Assembly: GCF_000263595.1 (NCBI RefSeq)
Contig: NZ_ADES01000011.1
Location: 1-64,000, forward strand
Length of the DNA stretch: 64,000 bases
Direction: 5' to 3'
DNA from: Gardnerella vaginalis 1500E
GTDB taxonomy: Bacteria; Actinomycetota; Actinomycetes; Actinomycetales; Bifidobacteriaceae
The notes below the pieces were generated by a model. It was not told the origin of the DNA. It saw only the letters and a list, made by a program, of their open reading frames with translations, and did not search any database. Shown in pieces: positions 26,242-35,380 of this stretch; the stretch's first letter is position 1; every line of letters starts with the position of its first letter. A program made the translations under genes and the position numbers.

Positions 26242-26268
26242 AGACCTCCGAGGTAAGCTCGGGGGTCT
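26242..26268 (+). terminator. Attenuator terminator after the Trp leader peptide
   Basis: 11-bp stem (26242-26252 with 26258-26268, one G-T pair) with a 5-base loop, followed by TTTTT. Its left arm contains CCTCC (26245-26249), which could also pair with the GGAGG of the leader ribosome site (26100-26104). Confidence 0.88.
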
Positions 26269-26381
26269 TTTTGTATACAAGCCTCAAATCTCAAAAATAA
26301 CCAAATCACAAATCACAAATCACAACAAAATATTCGATAGCTTTATATGAATAATATAAAGCCCAAACAAGGAGAGAAATC

Positions 26382-27008
26382 ATGGCTCAAGAAATTAACG
26401 AAACCGTTAAGGAAACTTATAACAATAGTGCAAACGCAACTACAGATGCTGCAGCTGCGATGATGCAAAATGTGAAAGTTAAGAATCATGCATTAGATAT
26501 TACTTCGTTAGTGTTAGTTGCGGTACTTTTTGCGGCTGGATGCATTCTTGACTTTACTGTTGCAAAATCTCTTTCTATTGGAAATATTCAGCCTGAGTTT
26601 GTTATTGCTTCATTCTGCTTGTCAATTTTGCTTGTTAGGCCGAAGATTTACCAGGGTGCTATTATTGGTGCTCTTGCTGCAACGTTAATTCAATTTAATA
26701 CTTCGATTCCGTTCCTTGAATATGCTTGCGATATTCCAGCTGCAATAGTTATGACTGCAATGTTAATTGGCTATATTCGCTTATTCCCAAAGGATGCAGC
26801 TCGTAAAGTAAGCGTATTCCCATTCATTGCTACTTTCATTACTACAGTAATTTCCGGTTGTATTTTTGCTCTTATTGCTGCATTCTTCGTATTGCATTCT
26901 CCAAACATGGTTCTTGTGATGTTCCCAATTATTTTGGGCACTGCAGTATTTAATGCAGTTGTTGTAGAAGTGCTGTTCACGCCATTGAAGATTGTATTGC
27001 ATAAGTAA
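26382..27008 (+). CDS. ECF transporter substrate-binding (S) component, probable tryptophan importer
   Basis: 208-residue integral membrane protein. A polar N-terminus (1-40) is followed by about five to six hydrophobic helices, with LSIGNIQPEFVIASFCLSIL, VRPKIYQGAIIGALAATL and an ending in LFTPLKIVL. Size, helix pattern and the motif PEF...R near the third helix recall TrpP-like S components, though I cannot align it. It stands ahead of the fused ATPase and EcfT genes, forming a complete ECF importer. Specificity for tryptophan is inferred from the Trp leader peptide just upstream, not from the protein. Ribosome site AAGGAGAGAA before ATG 26382. Confidence 0.8.
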   Translation: MAQEINETVKETYNNSANATTDAAAAMMQNVKVKNHALDITSLVLVAVLFAAGCILDFTVAKSLSIGNIQPEFVIASFCLSILLVRPKIYQGAIIGALAATLIQFNTSIPFLEYACDIPAAIVMTAMLIGYIRLFPKDAARKVSVFPFIATFITTVISGCIFALIAAFFVLHSPNMVLVMFPIILGTAVFNAVVVEVLFTPLKIVLHK

Positions 27009-27109
27009 ATCAATTTTTATACAAATTATTTTGCATAAAATGTGTTTTTTATTGCACTTAGTATGCATGAATGATTGCAGTGTATAGAAAAAGTAAAGGT
27101 ATAAAAGTG

Positions 27110-27144
27110 AGTTGATGCCAGTCATATTGCGATTGGCATCAACT
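27110..27144 (+). terminator. Strong hairpin between the S and ATPase genes
   Basis: 11-bp perfect stem AGTTGATGCCA/TGGCATCAACT (27110-27120 with 27134-27144), extendable by three pairs, then TTTTATG. It looks like a terminator but stands inside the expected operon, 45 bases before the ATPase start, so it could reduce ATPase/EcfT expression relative to the S component or separate two transcripts. Confidence 0.75.
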
Positions 27145-27188
27145 TTTATGTTAGTAAATAGTTTGAGTTTGATTGGTGTGTTACAGTT

Positions 27189-29126
27189 ATGGATGGTATG
27201 CATCAGCAAAATGAACTGATTGCTGGAAGAAAATTAGTTGAACAAGCCCCACAACGAAACATAAAGAGCCTTATGAAAAAACCTAATGATTCACACTTAG
27301 AAGATCCGCTACTTGAATTGAAGAATGTGTCTTTTCAATACGGTACAAATCGTAGTGAAAATACTTTAAGCGTTGAGGATAATAAGTATGTGCTTAATAG
27401 CGTAGATCTTAAAATTTACCCTGGTGAATTTGTTGGAATTATTGGACCTTCTGGCTCTGGTAAAACAACTCTTGCTTCACTTTTTTCTGGCGCTATTCCT
27501 CACCATTATTCTGGCGAACTTTTAGGAAGCGTTAAGATTGCGGGTCAAGACACTAAAAATCTTGCTCTAACCAATATTGCTTGCTTGATTGGATCTGTTA
27601 TTCAAGATATTGATGCGCAAATGGTTGCTGCAAACGTTGAAGACGAGCTGCTTTTTGGATTGGAAAATTTTGGAGTTCCTCACGATGAAATTCCTAATCG
27701 TATAGCTAGTTCTTTAGAAACTGTTGGTATTAGTGATTTGCGCAATCGAGATTTAGATACATTGTCTGGTGGGCAGAAGCAGAAAGTTGCTATTGCTGCA
27801 ATTTTGGCACTTAAACCTAAAGTTTTAGTGTTGGATGAACCAACATGTGCGTTGGATCCTGTATCTTCCCGCATGATTTTTTCTATTCTTCAAAATCTTA
27901 ATAAAAAATTTGGTATTACTATTGTTGTCATTGAGCAAAAAGTAGCTTTGTTGAGCGAGTATTGTAATCGTCTTATAGTGCTTTCTAAAGGTGAACTTGT
28001 TCTTGATGCTCCTGTTTCTTTAGCTCTTAAAGATATAGAGTTACTTCGTAAAGTAGGTATTAACTATCCGCGTACTACGCATTTAATTAAGCAGTTGCAA
28101 GATGAACAGATTTGTAATCCTGCTGAGCTTACTGTTGGCGTGGAAGAAACTGTAAATACTATTGTTAAAACATTACGTACGGATTATTCTAAACTTTCTA
28201 ATTCAAATAACTCGAATAATGCAGAATCTGTTTTAGAGTCTCATAAAGAGGCTTTTATAAAAGCTAATAATTCAGATAATTCTAACAAGCCATGCCTTTC
28301 AATAAATAATGTGAGTTTTGCTTATGCGAATGGTGTTAAAGCTCTAAAAGATGTTTCATTTAATGCAAATAGCGGTGAATTAATTGCGTTAATTGGAAGA
28401 AATGGTGCTGGAAAAACAACAATTACAAAGATTATTAATGGTCTATTAAGACCTACAGAAGGTAGTGTTGCAATAGATGGCATCGACACTAAGTCGCTTC
28501 GCATTAGTCAAATAGCAAAATATGTATCTACCTTATTCCAAAATCCTGATCGACAATTATGCAAAGAAACGGTACTTGAAGAAGTTACTTTAAGCTGTAT
28601 TTTAATTGGTCAGAATGAGGACGAAGCTAAAGCTCATGCAATGGAAATTATTGATGAGTTGGAGCTGGATTCTAAAGCTAGCCCGTTTATGCTTTCTAGA
28701 GGACAGCGTCAAATGGTTGCTTTAGCTGCAACAGTTGTAACGAATCCTAAGATTCTTCTTCTTGACGAGCCAACTTGTGGCCTTGATTACAAGGAATGCA
28801 TGAGAATTATGCAAGTTGTAGAGCGTTTAAGAAAAAACGGTTGCTGCGTGATTATGGTTTGTCACGATATGGAAGTTGTGCTTGATTATGCAACTCGACT
28901 TATAACAATTAACGATGGAAAGCTTATTATTGATGGTTCAGCGCATGATGTGTTTGAAAAGCCGGAAGTGTGCTCTGCTGCAGCATTGTATCCGCCATTA
29001 TTGTGTTCCGTTTCTCAAGGCTTGGTTGCGCATGGATTTAATAAGTGTAATGGCTTGTATGTGCGAGCAGAATTAGTAGAAGCGTTGCGTGGCGAAAAAA
29101 TCGTAAAACAGACTGTACAGAATTAG
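27189..29126 (+). CDS. ECF transporter fused double ATPase (EcfA-EcfA')
   Basis: 645-residue protein with two ABC ATPase domains. First (about 35-285): Walker A GPSGSGKTT, signature LSGGQKQKVAIAA, Walker B VLVLDEPTCALDP. Second (about 370-610): Walker A GRNGAGKTT, a less standard signature LSRGQRQMVALAA, Walker B ILLLDEPTCGLDY. The domains are joined by an Asn/Ser/Asp-rich linker (about 335-368). Together they should power the S component and EcfT next door; many actinobacteria have this fused form. ATG 27189 is used; ATG 27198 is possible, and neither has a strong ribosome site. Confidence 0.92.
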   Translation: MDGMHQQNELIAGRKLVEQAPQRNIKSLMKKPNDSHLEDPLLELKNVSFQYGTNRSENTLSVEDNKYVLNSVDLKIYPGEFVGIIGPSGSGKTTLASLFSGAIPHHYSGELLGSVKIAGQDTKNLALTNIACLIGSVIQDIDAQMVAANVEDELLFGLENFGVPHDEIPNRIASSLETVGISDLRNRDLDTLSGGQKQKVAIAAILALKPKVLVLDEPTCALDPVSSRMIFSILQNLNKKFGITIVVIEQKVALLSEYCNRLIVLSKGELVLDAPVSLALKDIELLRKVGINYPRTTHLIKQLQDEQICNPAELTVGVEETVNTIVKTLRTDYSKLSNSNNSNNAESVLESHKEAFIKANNSDNSNKPCLSINNVSFAYANGVKALKDVSFNANSGELIALIGRNGAGKTTITKIINGLLRPTEGSVAIDGIDTKSLRISQIAKYVSTLFQNPDRQLCKETVLEEVTLSCILIGQNEDEAKAHAMEIIDELELDSKASPFMLSRGQRQMVALAATVVTNPKILLLDEPTCGLDYKECMRIMQVVERLRKNGCCVIMVCHDMEVVLDYATRLITINDGKLIIDGSAHDVFEKPEVCSAAALYPPLLCSVSQGLVAHGFNKCNGLYVRAELVEALRGEKIVKQTVQN

Positions 29127-29181
29127 TAGAAGCAATAGCAAATAAAAGTAGCAAATAAAGTAGTAAAGGCGTCTGATATTT

Positions 29182-29955
29182 ATGAAAACGAGATTGTTAA
29201 CTTACCAACCAGGTAACACTTTTCTTCATCGCACTAATCCTATTGCAAAACTAATTCTTGCTGCGAGTGTTGTAATAAGCGTGTTTATTGCTAAACAGTA
29301 TTCCGCGCTTATTGCGATTGCAGCTATTATTTTCATTGGCATGGCTTTTACTCGAGTTGTTAAAACATTATCTGGTCTTATTAAAGCTATGCTTATAATT
29401 TCTTGCGTAATGTTTCTGATACAGACTGTTATTGCTCAAAGTGGAAACTATATTTTCTTGTGGTTTACGTTGCACGGTATTGATATTGGTGCAAAAGCTG
29501 CTTTGAGATTGTTCTGCTTTGCTTTTCCTCTTGTAACAGTTCTAACGGTAACTAAATTAAACGATCTTGCAAATGCTGTAGTGCAATATTTGCATGTTCC
29601 ATACTGCTACGCTTTTACTATTACAACGGCAGTGCGTTTCGTGCCGATTTTCGCTTACGAAATGTCTCAAATCACAGAAGCTCAAATGGCTCGTGGTATT
29701 GAATATGATACTAAAAATCCGTTTAAAAAAATAAAGCTTATGATGCCGCTTATTGTGCCTCTTTTAGTTTCTTCAGTTCGAAAAGCAGACAGTTCTGCAC
29801 TTGCTGCTGAAGAGCGCGGTTTTTATTTGCGCACGCGCAAATCATCGTATTATAAATATCCATTCGGATGGCGTGGATTCTTATCTGTGATTATTTCTGC
29901 GCTTATTATTGCTTTACCAATAGTTACTTCAATCTTTTTGCCTAATCTTGTATGA
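29182..29955 (+). CDS. ECF transporter transmembrane (T) component
   Basis: 257-residue membrane protein of the EcfT/CbiQ family. It begins YQPGNTFLHRTNPIAKL (typical start with P-x-K), has about five hydrophobic helices, and the cytoplasmic coupling-helix motifs: QMARGIEYDTKNPFKKI and, in the second, AEERGFYLRT (the ARG signature as ERG). These couple ATPase movement to the S component. It follows the fused ATPase by 55 bases and precedes the prenyltransferase gene by 39 bases, so all three are likely cotranscribed. Confidence 0.92.
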   Translation: MKTRLLTYQPGNTFLHRTNPIAKLILAASVVISVFIAKQYSALIAIAAIIFIGMAFTRVVKTLSGLIKAMLIISCVMFLIQTVIAQSGNYIFLWFTLHGIDIGAKAALRLFCFAFPLVTVLTVTKLNDLANAVVQYLHVPYCYAFTITTAVRFVPIFAYEMSQITEAQMARGIEYDTKNPFKKIKLMMPLIVPLLVSSVRKADSSALAAEERGFYLRTRKSSYYKYPFGWRGFLSVIISALIIALPIVTSIFLPNLV

Positions 29956-29994
29956 AGAATTTATGTAATTAACAAATAGTTTAAGAGGCTAATA

Positions 29995-31083
29995 ATGAAA
30001 AGTGTAAAAGTTTGGCTTAAAGGTGCAAGAATTTACACGCTGCCAATAGGAATAGTTCCTGTTGTTATGGCATTTGCTATTTCTCTTAGAATGATGCGTT
30101 TTTCGCATTTTGAGAAACCAATTATTAGTTTTGTGCAGTGCTTTATACAATTTTTTCTGTGCTGTGCTGTTGCAGTATTTATGCAGATTGCTGTTAATTA
30201 TGCGAACGATTATTGTGACGGCTTGAATGGTTTAGACGAGAATCGTAAGTTTCGCCCTGTGAGTAAAAGTAAAAATTCTAAGCCATTATGTGATGTATCG
30301 TGGCGTCTTGCGGATGCTGGTATTGAGTCAAAATCTGTGCTTAAAGCGGTAATAGTTTCTGCTTTGATTTCTTGCATAGCAGGTTTACTTATTGTTTTTA
30401 GCACGGGAATATTGTGGTTTATTCCGCTTGGAATTGCCTGCATTGCTGCAGTGTGGTTTTATGCAGGAGGAAAGCATCCTTATGGTTATAAAGGCTTTGG
30501 AGAAGTAAGCGCTTTTGTGTTTTTTGGCCCTGTTCCTTTTATTGGATCTTTATGTGCAATAACACATGGCATAGGTGTTCAAGCAAACAATATTTTTATT
30601 AATAGTCCATTAATGGTTTTGGCTTGTGTTTTAATGTCATTCATTCCTGGAGCTTATTCTGCATGCTTAATGATGGTGAACAATCTTCGAGATATTGCAA
30701 GTGATAAAGAACATGGAAAAATAACTGCGATGATAATGCTTGGAGAGCAAAGAGGTAGGCGTTTATGTGCTGCAGTGAGCATTGTTGCGGCGCTTTTGTT
30801 GTTAGCGTATTCGGTTTCAATTATTGTTTTTCCTTTTGAAGTTCCTTCAATATGGAACCTTTATAATGCTGAAATTTTCTTCAATTTTAGTAATTTAGTA
30901 CGCAATATTCCATTGCACCTATTTTTTGCTATTCTTCAGTGGATTATATTGGTAGCTCTTATAATAAAAGCGTATAAATTTGGCAAATGTATACTTAAAG
31001 GCGACTATAAGAATGCTTTTCCACTTTGTGTTGCTCAAACCATTTTTGCAGCTGTAGTAGTACTGTTGTCTGCGGCTGTATAA
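29995..31083 (+). CDS. UbiA/MenA-family prenyltransferase
   Basis: 362-residue membrane protein with about nine hydrophobic helices. Both Asp-rich motifs that bind the prenyl diphosphate through magnesium are present: NYANDYCDGLNG and VNNLRDIASDKEHGK, and GEVSAFVFFGPVPFIGS follows the first. This best matches 1,4-dihydroxy-2-naphthoate prenyltransferase (MenA) in menaquinone synthesis. No other menaquinone gene is in the window, and this kind of organism is not expected to make menaquinone de novo, so the acceptor may be scavenged or different. It is the last gene of the ECF operon; whether the link has meaning is open. Ribosome site AAGAGG before ATG 29995. Confidence 0.85.
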   Translation: MKSVKVWLKGARIYTLPIGIVPVVMAFAISLRMMRFSHFEKPIISFVQCFIQFFLCCAVAVFMQIAVNYANDYCDGLNGLDENRKFRPVSKSKNSKPLCDVSWRLADAGIESKSVLKAVIVSALISCIAGLLIVFSTGILWFIPLGIACIAAVWFYAGGKHPYGYKGFGEVSAFVFFGPVPFIGSLCAITHGIGVQANNIFINSPLMVLACVLMSFIPGAYSACLMMVNNLRDIASDKEHGKITAMIMLGEQRGRRLCAAVSIVAALLLLAYSVSIIVFPFEVPSIWNLYNAEIFFNFSNLVRNIPLHLFFAILQWIILVALIIKAYKFGKCILKGDYKNAFPLCVAQTIFAAVVVLLSAAV

Positions 31084-31308
31084 ATAAGCAAAATAGCGCG
31101 AATTTGTGCATTCTTTCGCGAGTCTTGTGAATCTTATGGTATCATTGATTGACACAAACATTGGGTGCGTGCGGTTTTAGTGACATGCAAATTGCGTTAT
31201 GATGCGTGATTCTACCGGTGTTTGTGAACGTGCTGTTGCGTAGTCGTCATGTTAAAGATGCATGGCGGTGTTGCCCTGTTTATGCGGCAATGAAATGAGG
31301 TTGTGAGT

Positions 31309-32097
31309 ATGCCAGTTACGAAAAGGAATGAAGGGACAGAGCAAACAATGCCTGAAATACTTACTGATGATGAGCTTCGTAAGGCTGCTGATGCAGAAGC
31401 TGTGAAGAACGAGTCTGAAGATAAGAAATCTAACAATATTCGCACTGTTGTTGTTGCAGAAGATGAATCTGTTAATCGCATGGATTTAGTAGCTATGTTG
31501 GAAGATAACGGTTATCAGGTTGTAGGTCAGGCAGCTAACGGTCAAGAAGCTATTGAGTTGACTCGTGAGAATCATCCGGATGTTGTGTGCATGGACGTTA
31601 AGATGCCTGTTATGGATGGTATTACTGCTGCAGCAACTATTTGTGATGAAAACATTGCGCCAGTTGTTATGCTCACTGCTTTTTCGCAGGCAGATTTAGT
31701 AAAACAAGCAACAGGTGCCGGTGCAATGGCATACGTAACTAAGCCGTATGAAGAATCTAAGCTTCTTCCAGCTTTGGAAGTTGCTATGGGTCGTTTTAGT
31801 GAGATTAACGATTTATTAGATAGCGTTGAGCGCACAGAAAATAGATTGCACGATACGGAAGATCAGCTAAAAAAGACGGAAGAAAAGCTTAAGAAAGCTG
31901 AAGATACCTTAGAAGAGCGAAAGCTGGTAGACCGAGCTAAGGGTCTTCTTATGGATAAGGCCGGATTCTCAGAGCAGGGTGCATTCCGTTGGATTCAAAA
32001 AACTTCTATGGATCAGCGTATCCCTAAGAAGCGTCTTGCTTTGGCTATTATTTCAAAGTATAGCGATGATAAAATAGACTCAGATTCTGAGGATTAA
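31309..32097 (+). CDS. Response regulator with ANTAR RNA-binding output domain
   Basis: 262 residues. After a polar start, a receiver domain (about 45-165) shows VVVAEDESVNRMDL, the phosphoacceptor in VVCMDVKMPVMDG, VVMLTAFSQ and YVTKPYEESK. A heptad-rich coiled coil (RTENRLHDTEDQLKKTEEK) links it to an ANTAR domain (about 205-255: RAKGLLMDKAGFSEQGAFRW). ANTAR proteins bind paired hairpins in RNA and act as antiterminators; the actinobacterial relative is PdtaR, partner of the kinase PdtaS, which is not here. GTG 31303 is an alternative start; TGAGG precedes ATG 31309. No obvious dual-hairpin target with a terminator was seen next to it. Confidence 0.92.
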   Translation: MPVTKRNEGTEQTMPEILTDDELRKAADAEAVKNESEDKKSNNIRTVVVAEDESVNRMDLVAMLEDNGYQVVGQAANGQEAIELTRENHPDVVCMDVKMPVMDGITAAATICDENIAPVVMLTAFSQADLVKQATGAGAMAYVTKPYEESKLLPALEVAMGRFSEINDLLDSVERTENRLHDTEDQLKKTEEKLKKAEDTLEERKLVDRAKGLLMDKAGFSEQGAFRWIQKTSMDQRIPKKRLALAIISKYSDDKIDSDSED

Positions 32098-32206
32098 TAG
32101 TATTAATCTTAAAAATCTTAAATTTATTAAATCATAACGCTTGTTGTGCTGAATACTATTAGCATAATTGTTGTAATAATTACGGAACGTAGGTGAGTAG
32201 TCAACA

Positions 32207-35200
32207 GTGGATACCAGCATCGTCGAAGAACATTCTTCTGATTTTAAGAATGAGAAAGGAACGTTGTTGGTCGTTGATGGCCATTCTCTTGCGTTCCGTG
32301 CTTTTTTTGCAGTTTCTGCGGATAATTTTTCTACTCGCTATGGGCAGGCCACCAATTCTGTCTGGGGCTTTATTACTATGCTTTCCCAAGTGGTAAGAAA
32401 AGAAAATCCTGACCGTTTAGCTATTGCTTTTGATGTTAAAGGTGGCACTTTTAGAAATAAGATGCTTCCTCAGTATAAGGGTACGCGTGAAGCTGCTCCT
32501 CAAGAGCTTCTTTCTCAGCTGCCTCTTATTCAGCAGATGCTACGTTCTTTAGATATTACATATATTGAAAAACCCGGGTATGAGGGTGATGACGTTATTG
32601 GAACACTTGCAACAATGGGCGCTGATGCTGGGTATAGAACTTTAGTTCTTTCTGGAGATCGCGACGCATTTCAGCTTATTGACGACAATATTACAGTTCT
32701 TTATCCGGGGCAGCATTTCAAAGATTTGAAACAAATGAATGCTGCTGCCGTTTTAGAAAAATATAATGTTACTCCTAAGCAATATCCTGATTTAGCTGCA
32801 TTAAGAGGCGAAACTGCAGATAATATTCCTGGTGTTCCCGGTGTTGGAGATGGTTATGCTGCCAAATGGATTAACCAGTTCGGCAGCTTGGAAGATATTA
32901 TTTCTCATGCAGGTGAGATTACAGGTAAAAAGGGTGAAGCTTTACGAGAAAATATTGATCAGGTTCGTTTGAACCGTCGAGTTAATGCTTTGGTCCGTGA
33001 CTTAGATCTTGGTATTAGTGTTGATAATTTGCGTTTTGGTGAAGATATTAATGCTAATAAATTAGGAGAGTTGTTATCTCAACTTGAGTTTGGTGAATTA
33101 AAAAAGCGTAAGATTCTTAAAGCTTTTAGTCGTACAAATCAGCAATTGCTTGATGACAATATGCGAATTATGCTTTCTTCAACGTATGAAGGAAATGCTG
33201 AAATAGAGCATACCAGTCGCGGCGAGCAATCAACTTCTGATGCTGAAAATCTTCAAGACGTATTAAAAAATACTAAAGTAAGTCATATTAAATCTTTAGA
33301 AGATTTACGCGAGTGGGAAACTAGCGTAGCTGCTTTCCTAGAAGAAGACAATAGTAACGAGGAAGAAAATACTGACGTAGAAAAAACGAAAGATTCTTCG
33401 CAATCTGATTCCTCTGTAGATGCAGAAAAACTTATTGATAATGAGCAAAAATGTGCAGATTTAATATTAAACAATCGCGAATTAGTTGTTTATGCTCATG
33501 AAAGTAGCTGCCAGTCAAAGCATCGTTTTGGTTTAAAAGCAGACTGTTTATTGATGCTTGTTAGGGGTAGGGCAGCACTAATTTATGCTTCAGACTTGCG
33601 TGTAGAGACAAACTCCTTACTCGAATCTTTAAGGGAATTTTTGCAAAAATATGCTTCTTCAATAGTTTTGCACGACTATAAAAAGCATTTAGGATTGTTG
33701 TCATCTTTGGAATTAGTTGATTCCGATAACCCGAGTATTACTCCTCTTCTTGATACAAGATTGGCTTCATATTTGCTTGAGCCTGATTTTCGTGCTGAAA
33801 CGCTTGAAAATATGGCAGAACATTATTTAGATATTTCGAGCGATGATGAGGATTCAGATAATCAGGAAGCTAAGCAGGGTGAGCTTGATCTTTTACTTGA
33901 TGATTCACTAGCTTTAGATGAAGCTAAAACAAGCGAAGAAGAAACGCAAAAGTTTGAAGATAAAATTTTAAGAACTGCTGTTCTTACACGTCTTTTAGCT
34001 ATTCAATTTGCGCCAAAATTGGATTCTAGAAAACAAACAGGTTTGATGTCGAACTTGGAAATGCCTATTTCAAGAGTTTTGCGAGGACTAGAAGATGTTG
34101 GCGCTGCTGTAGATATGCAGCGTTTAAGTAGCATGTTCCAACAATTTTCTTCCGATGCTGAATTTGCCCAGAATATGGCTTGGCAGGCTGCGGGAAATCG
34201 TGTGAATTTGCAAAGTCCTAAGCAATTGCAGCAAATACTGTTTGATCATTTTGCTCTTAAACCAACTAGGCGCACAAAAAACGGTTCTTACACTACTAAT
34301 GCTGAAGCATTGCAAGCAATGTATGCGAAACTTGATCCTGAAGAACCTGCAAGTCAATTTTTAGGGGCTCTGCTTAGTCATCGCGAGAAAAATAAGTTAA
34401 AGCAAATAGTGCAAAGCTTAATTGATGCTGCTCATTATGACGATAAACGTATTCATACAAGATTTGAGCAGACTATTGCTGCAACAGGCAGATTAAGTTC
34501 TGCAGATCCGAATTTGCAAAATATTCCTAATCGTAATGCTGCTGGCCGTGAAATTCGTGCAGCGTTTGTTCCAGGTGAAGATTTCGAATATTTAATGAGC
34601 TGTGATTATTCTCAAGTTGAGTTGCGTATTATGGCTCATGCTTCTCATGATGAAACTCTTATTGAAGCGTTCTGCTCTGGTGCAGATTTTCATAAATATG
34701 TGGCAAGCCTGGTTTATCAAATACCTGTAGATCAAGTTAGTAGTGACCAGCGTTCTCACGTAAAAGCTATGAGCTACGGTTTGGCATACGGATTGAGTAC
34801 TTATGGTTTGGCAAAACAACTTTCTATTACACCGTCTGCTGCCGAAGTGTTGAAAAATAAGTATTTTGATACTTTTGGAAAAGTTCATGATTACCTGGAG
34901 TCTTTGGTTTTGAAAGCTAAAGAACTTGGGTATACAGAAACAATGTTTGGTAGGCGTAGATATTTCCCACAGTTATCGTCAAATAATCGTACAGCTCGCG
35001 AAGCTGCAGAACGTGGAGCTTTAAATGCTCCAATTCAAGGAACTGCAGCCGATATTATGAAGCTTGCAATGATACGTGTTGATAAAGGATTGCGAAATTC
35101 TAAAATGCGCAGCCGCGTAATTTTACAAATTCACGATGAATTAATTTTGGAAATTGCGCACGGAGAAAAAGATAGTGTAGAAAATATTGTGCGAGAAGCT

Positions 35201-35281
35201 ATGGAGCATGCAGTTAATTTAGATGTTCCGCTTAATGTGTCAACTGGCGTTGGTGTTGATTGGCAATTAGCAGCTCATTAG
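32207..35281 (+). CDS. polA: DNA polymerase I
   Basis: 1024 residues, starting GTG. N-terminal 5'-3' exonuclease (about 10-300: VVDGHSLAFRAFF, KPGYEGDDVIGTLA, LRGETADNIPGVPGVGDGYA). The central 3'-5' exonuclease region (about 310-620) is degenerate: the metal-binding DxE motif is absent and two acidic low-complexity insertions occur (about 383-415 and 543-585), so proofreading is probably lost. The polymerase domain has motif A SCDYSQVELRIMAHAS, motif B RSHVKAMSYGLAYG and motif C LQIHDELILE. Motif B carries Tyr where Escherichia coli has Phe762. It fills gaps in repair and removes lagging-strand RNA. Confidence 0.96.
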   Translation: MDTSIVEEHSSDFKNEKGTLLVVDGHSLAFRAFFAVSADNFSTRYGQATNSVWGFITMLSQVVRKENPDRLAIAFDVKGGTFRNKMLPQYKGTREAAPQELLSQLPLIQQMLRSLDITYIEKPGYEGDDVIGTLATMGADAGYRTLVLSGDRDAFQLIDDNITVLYPGQHFKDLKQMNAAAVLEKYNVTPKQYPDLAALRGETADNIPGVPGVGDGYAAKWINQFGSLEDIISHAGEITGKKGEALRENIDQVRLNRRVNALVRDLDLGISVDNLRFGEDINANKLGELLSQLEFGELKKRKILKAFSRTNQQLLDDNMRIMLSSTYEGNAEIEHTSRGEQSTSDAENLQDVLKNTKVSHIKSLEDLREWETSVAAFLEEDNSNEEENTDVEKTKDSSQSDSSVDAEKLIDNEQKCADLILNNRELVVYAHESSCQSKHRFGLKADCLLMLVRGRAALIYASDLRVETNSLLESLREFLQKYASSIVLHDYKKHLGLLSSLELVDSDNPSITPLLDTRLASYLLEPDFRAETLENMAEHYLDISSDDEDSDNQEAKQGELDLLLDDSLALDEAKTSEEETQKFEDKILRTAVLTRLLAIQFAPKLDSRKQTGLMSNLEMPISRVLRGLEDVGAAVDMQRLSSMFQQFSSDAEFAQNMAWQAAGNRVNLQSPKQLQQILFDHFALKPTRRTKNGSYTTNAEALQAMYAKLDPEEPASQFLGALLSHREKNKLKQIVQSLIDAAHYDDKRIHTRFEQTIAATGRLSSADPNLQNIPNRNAAGREIRAAFVPGEDFEYLMSCDYSQVELRIMAHASHDETLIEAFCSGADFHKYVASLVYQIPVDQVSSDQRSHVKAMSYGLAYGLSTYGLAKQLSITPSAAEVLKNKYFDTFGKVHDYLESLVLKAKELGYTETMFGRRRYFPQLSSNNRTAREAAERGALNAPIQGTAADIMKLAMIRVDKGLRNSKMRSRVILQIHDELILEIAHGEKDSVENIVREAMEHAVNLDVPLNVSTGVGVDWQLAAH

Positions 35282-35380
35282 ATTTGCATATATTTGAATA
35301 AATTTGTATAAATTTTCATCTTTTTTCAAATAAAAGCAACATAGCGTGAAAAGTGCGCAAATATATGAGATACTTATATT

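Noticed and set aside
31084-31308. ANTAR target with two hairpins ahead of the response regulator
   Set aside because: A weak CGCGAA/TTCGCG pair and a TTGCC/GGCAA pair occur, but without the characteristic hexaloop pattern or a terminator.
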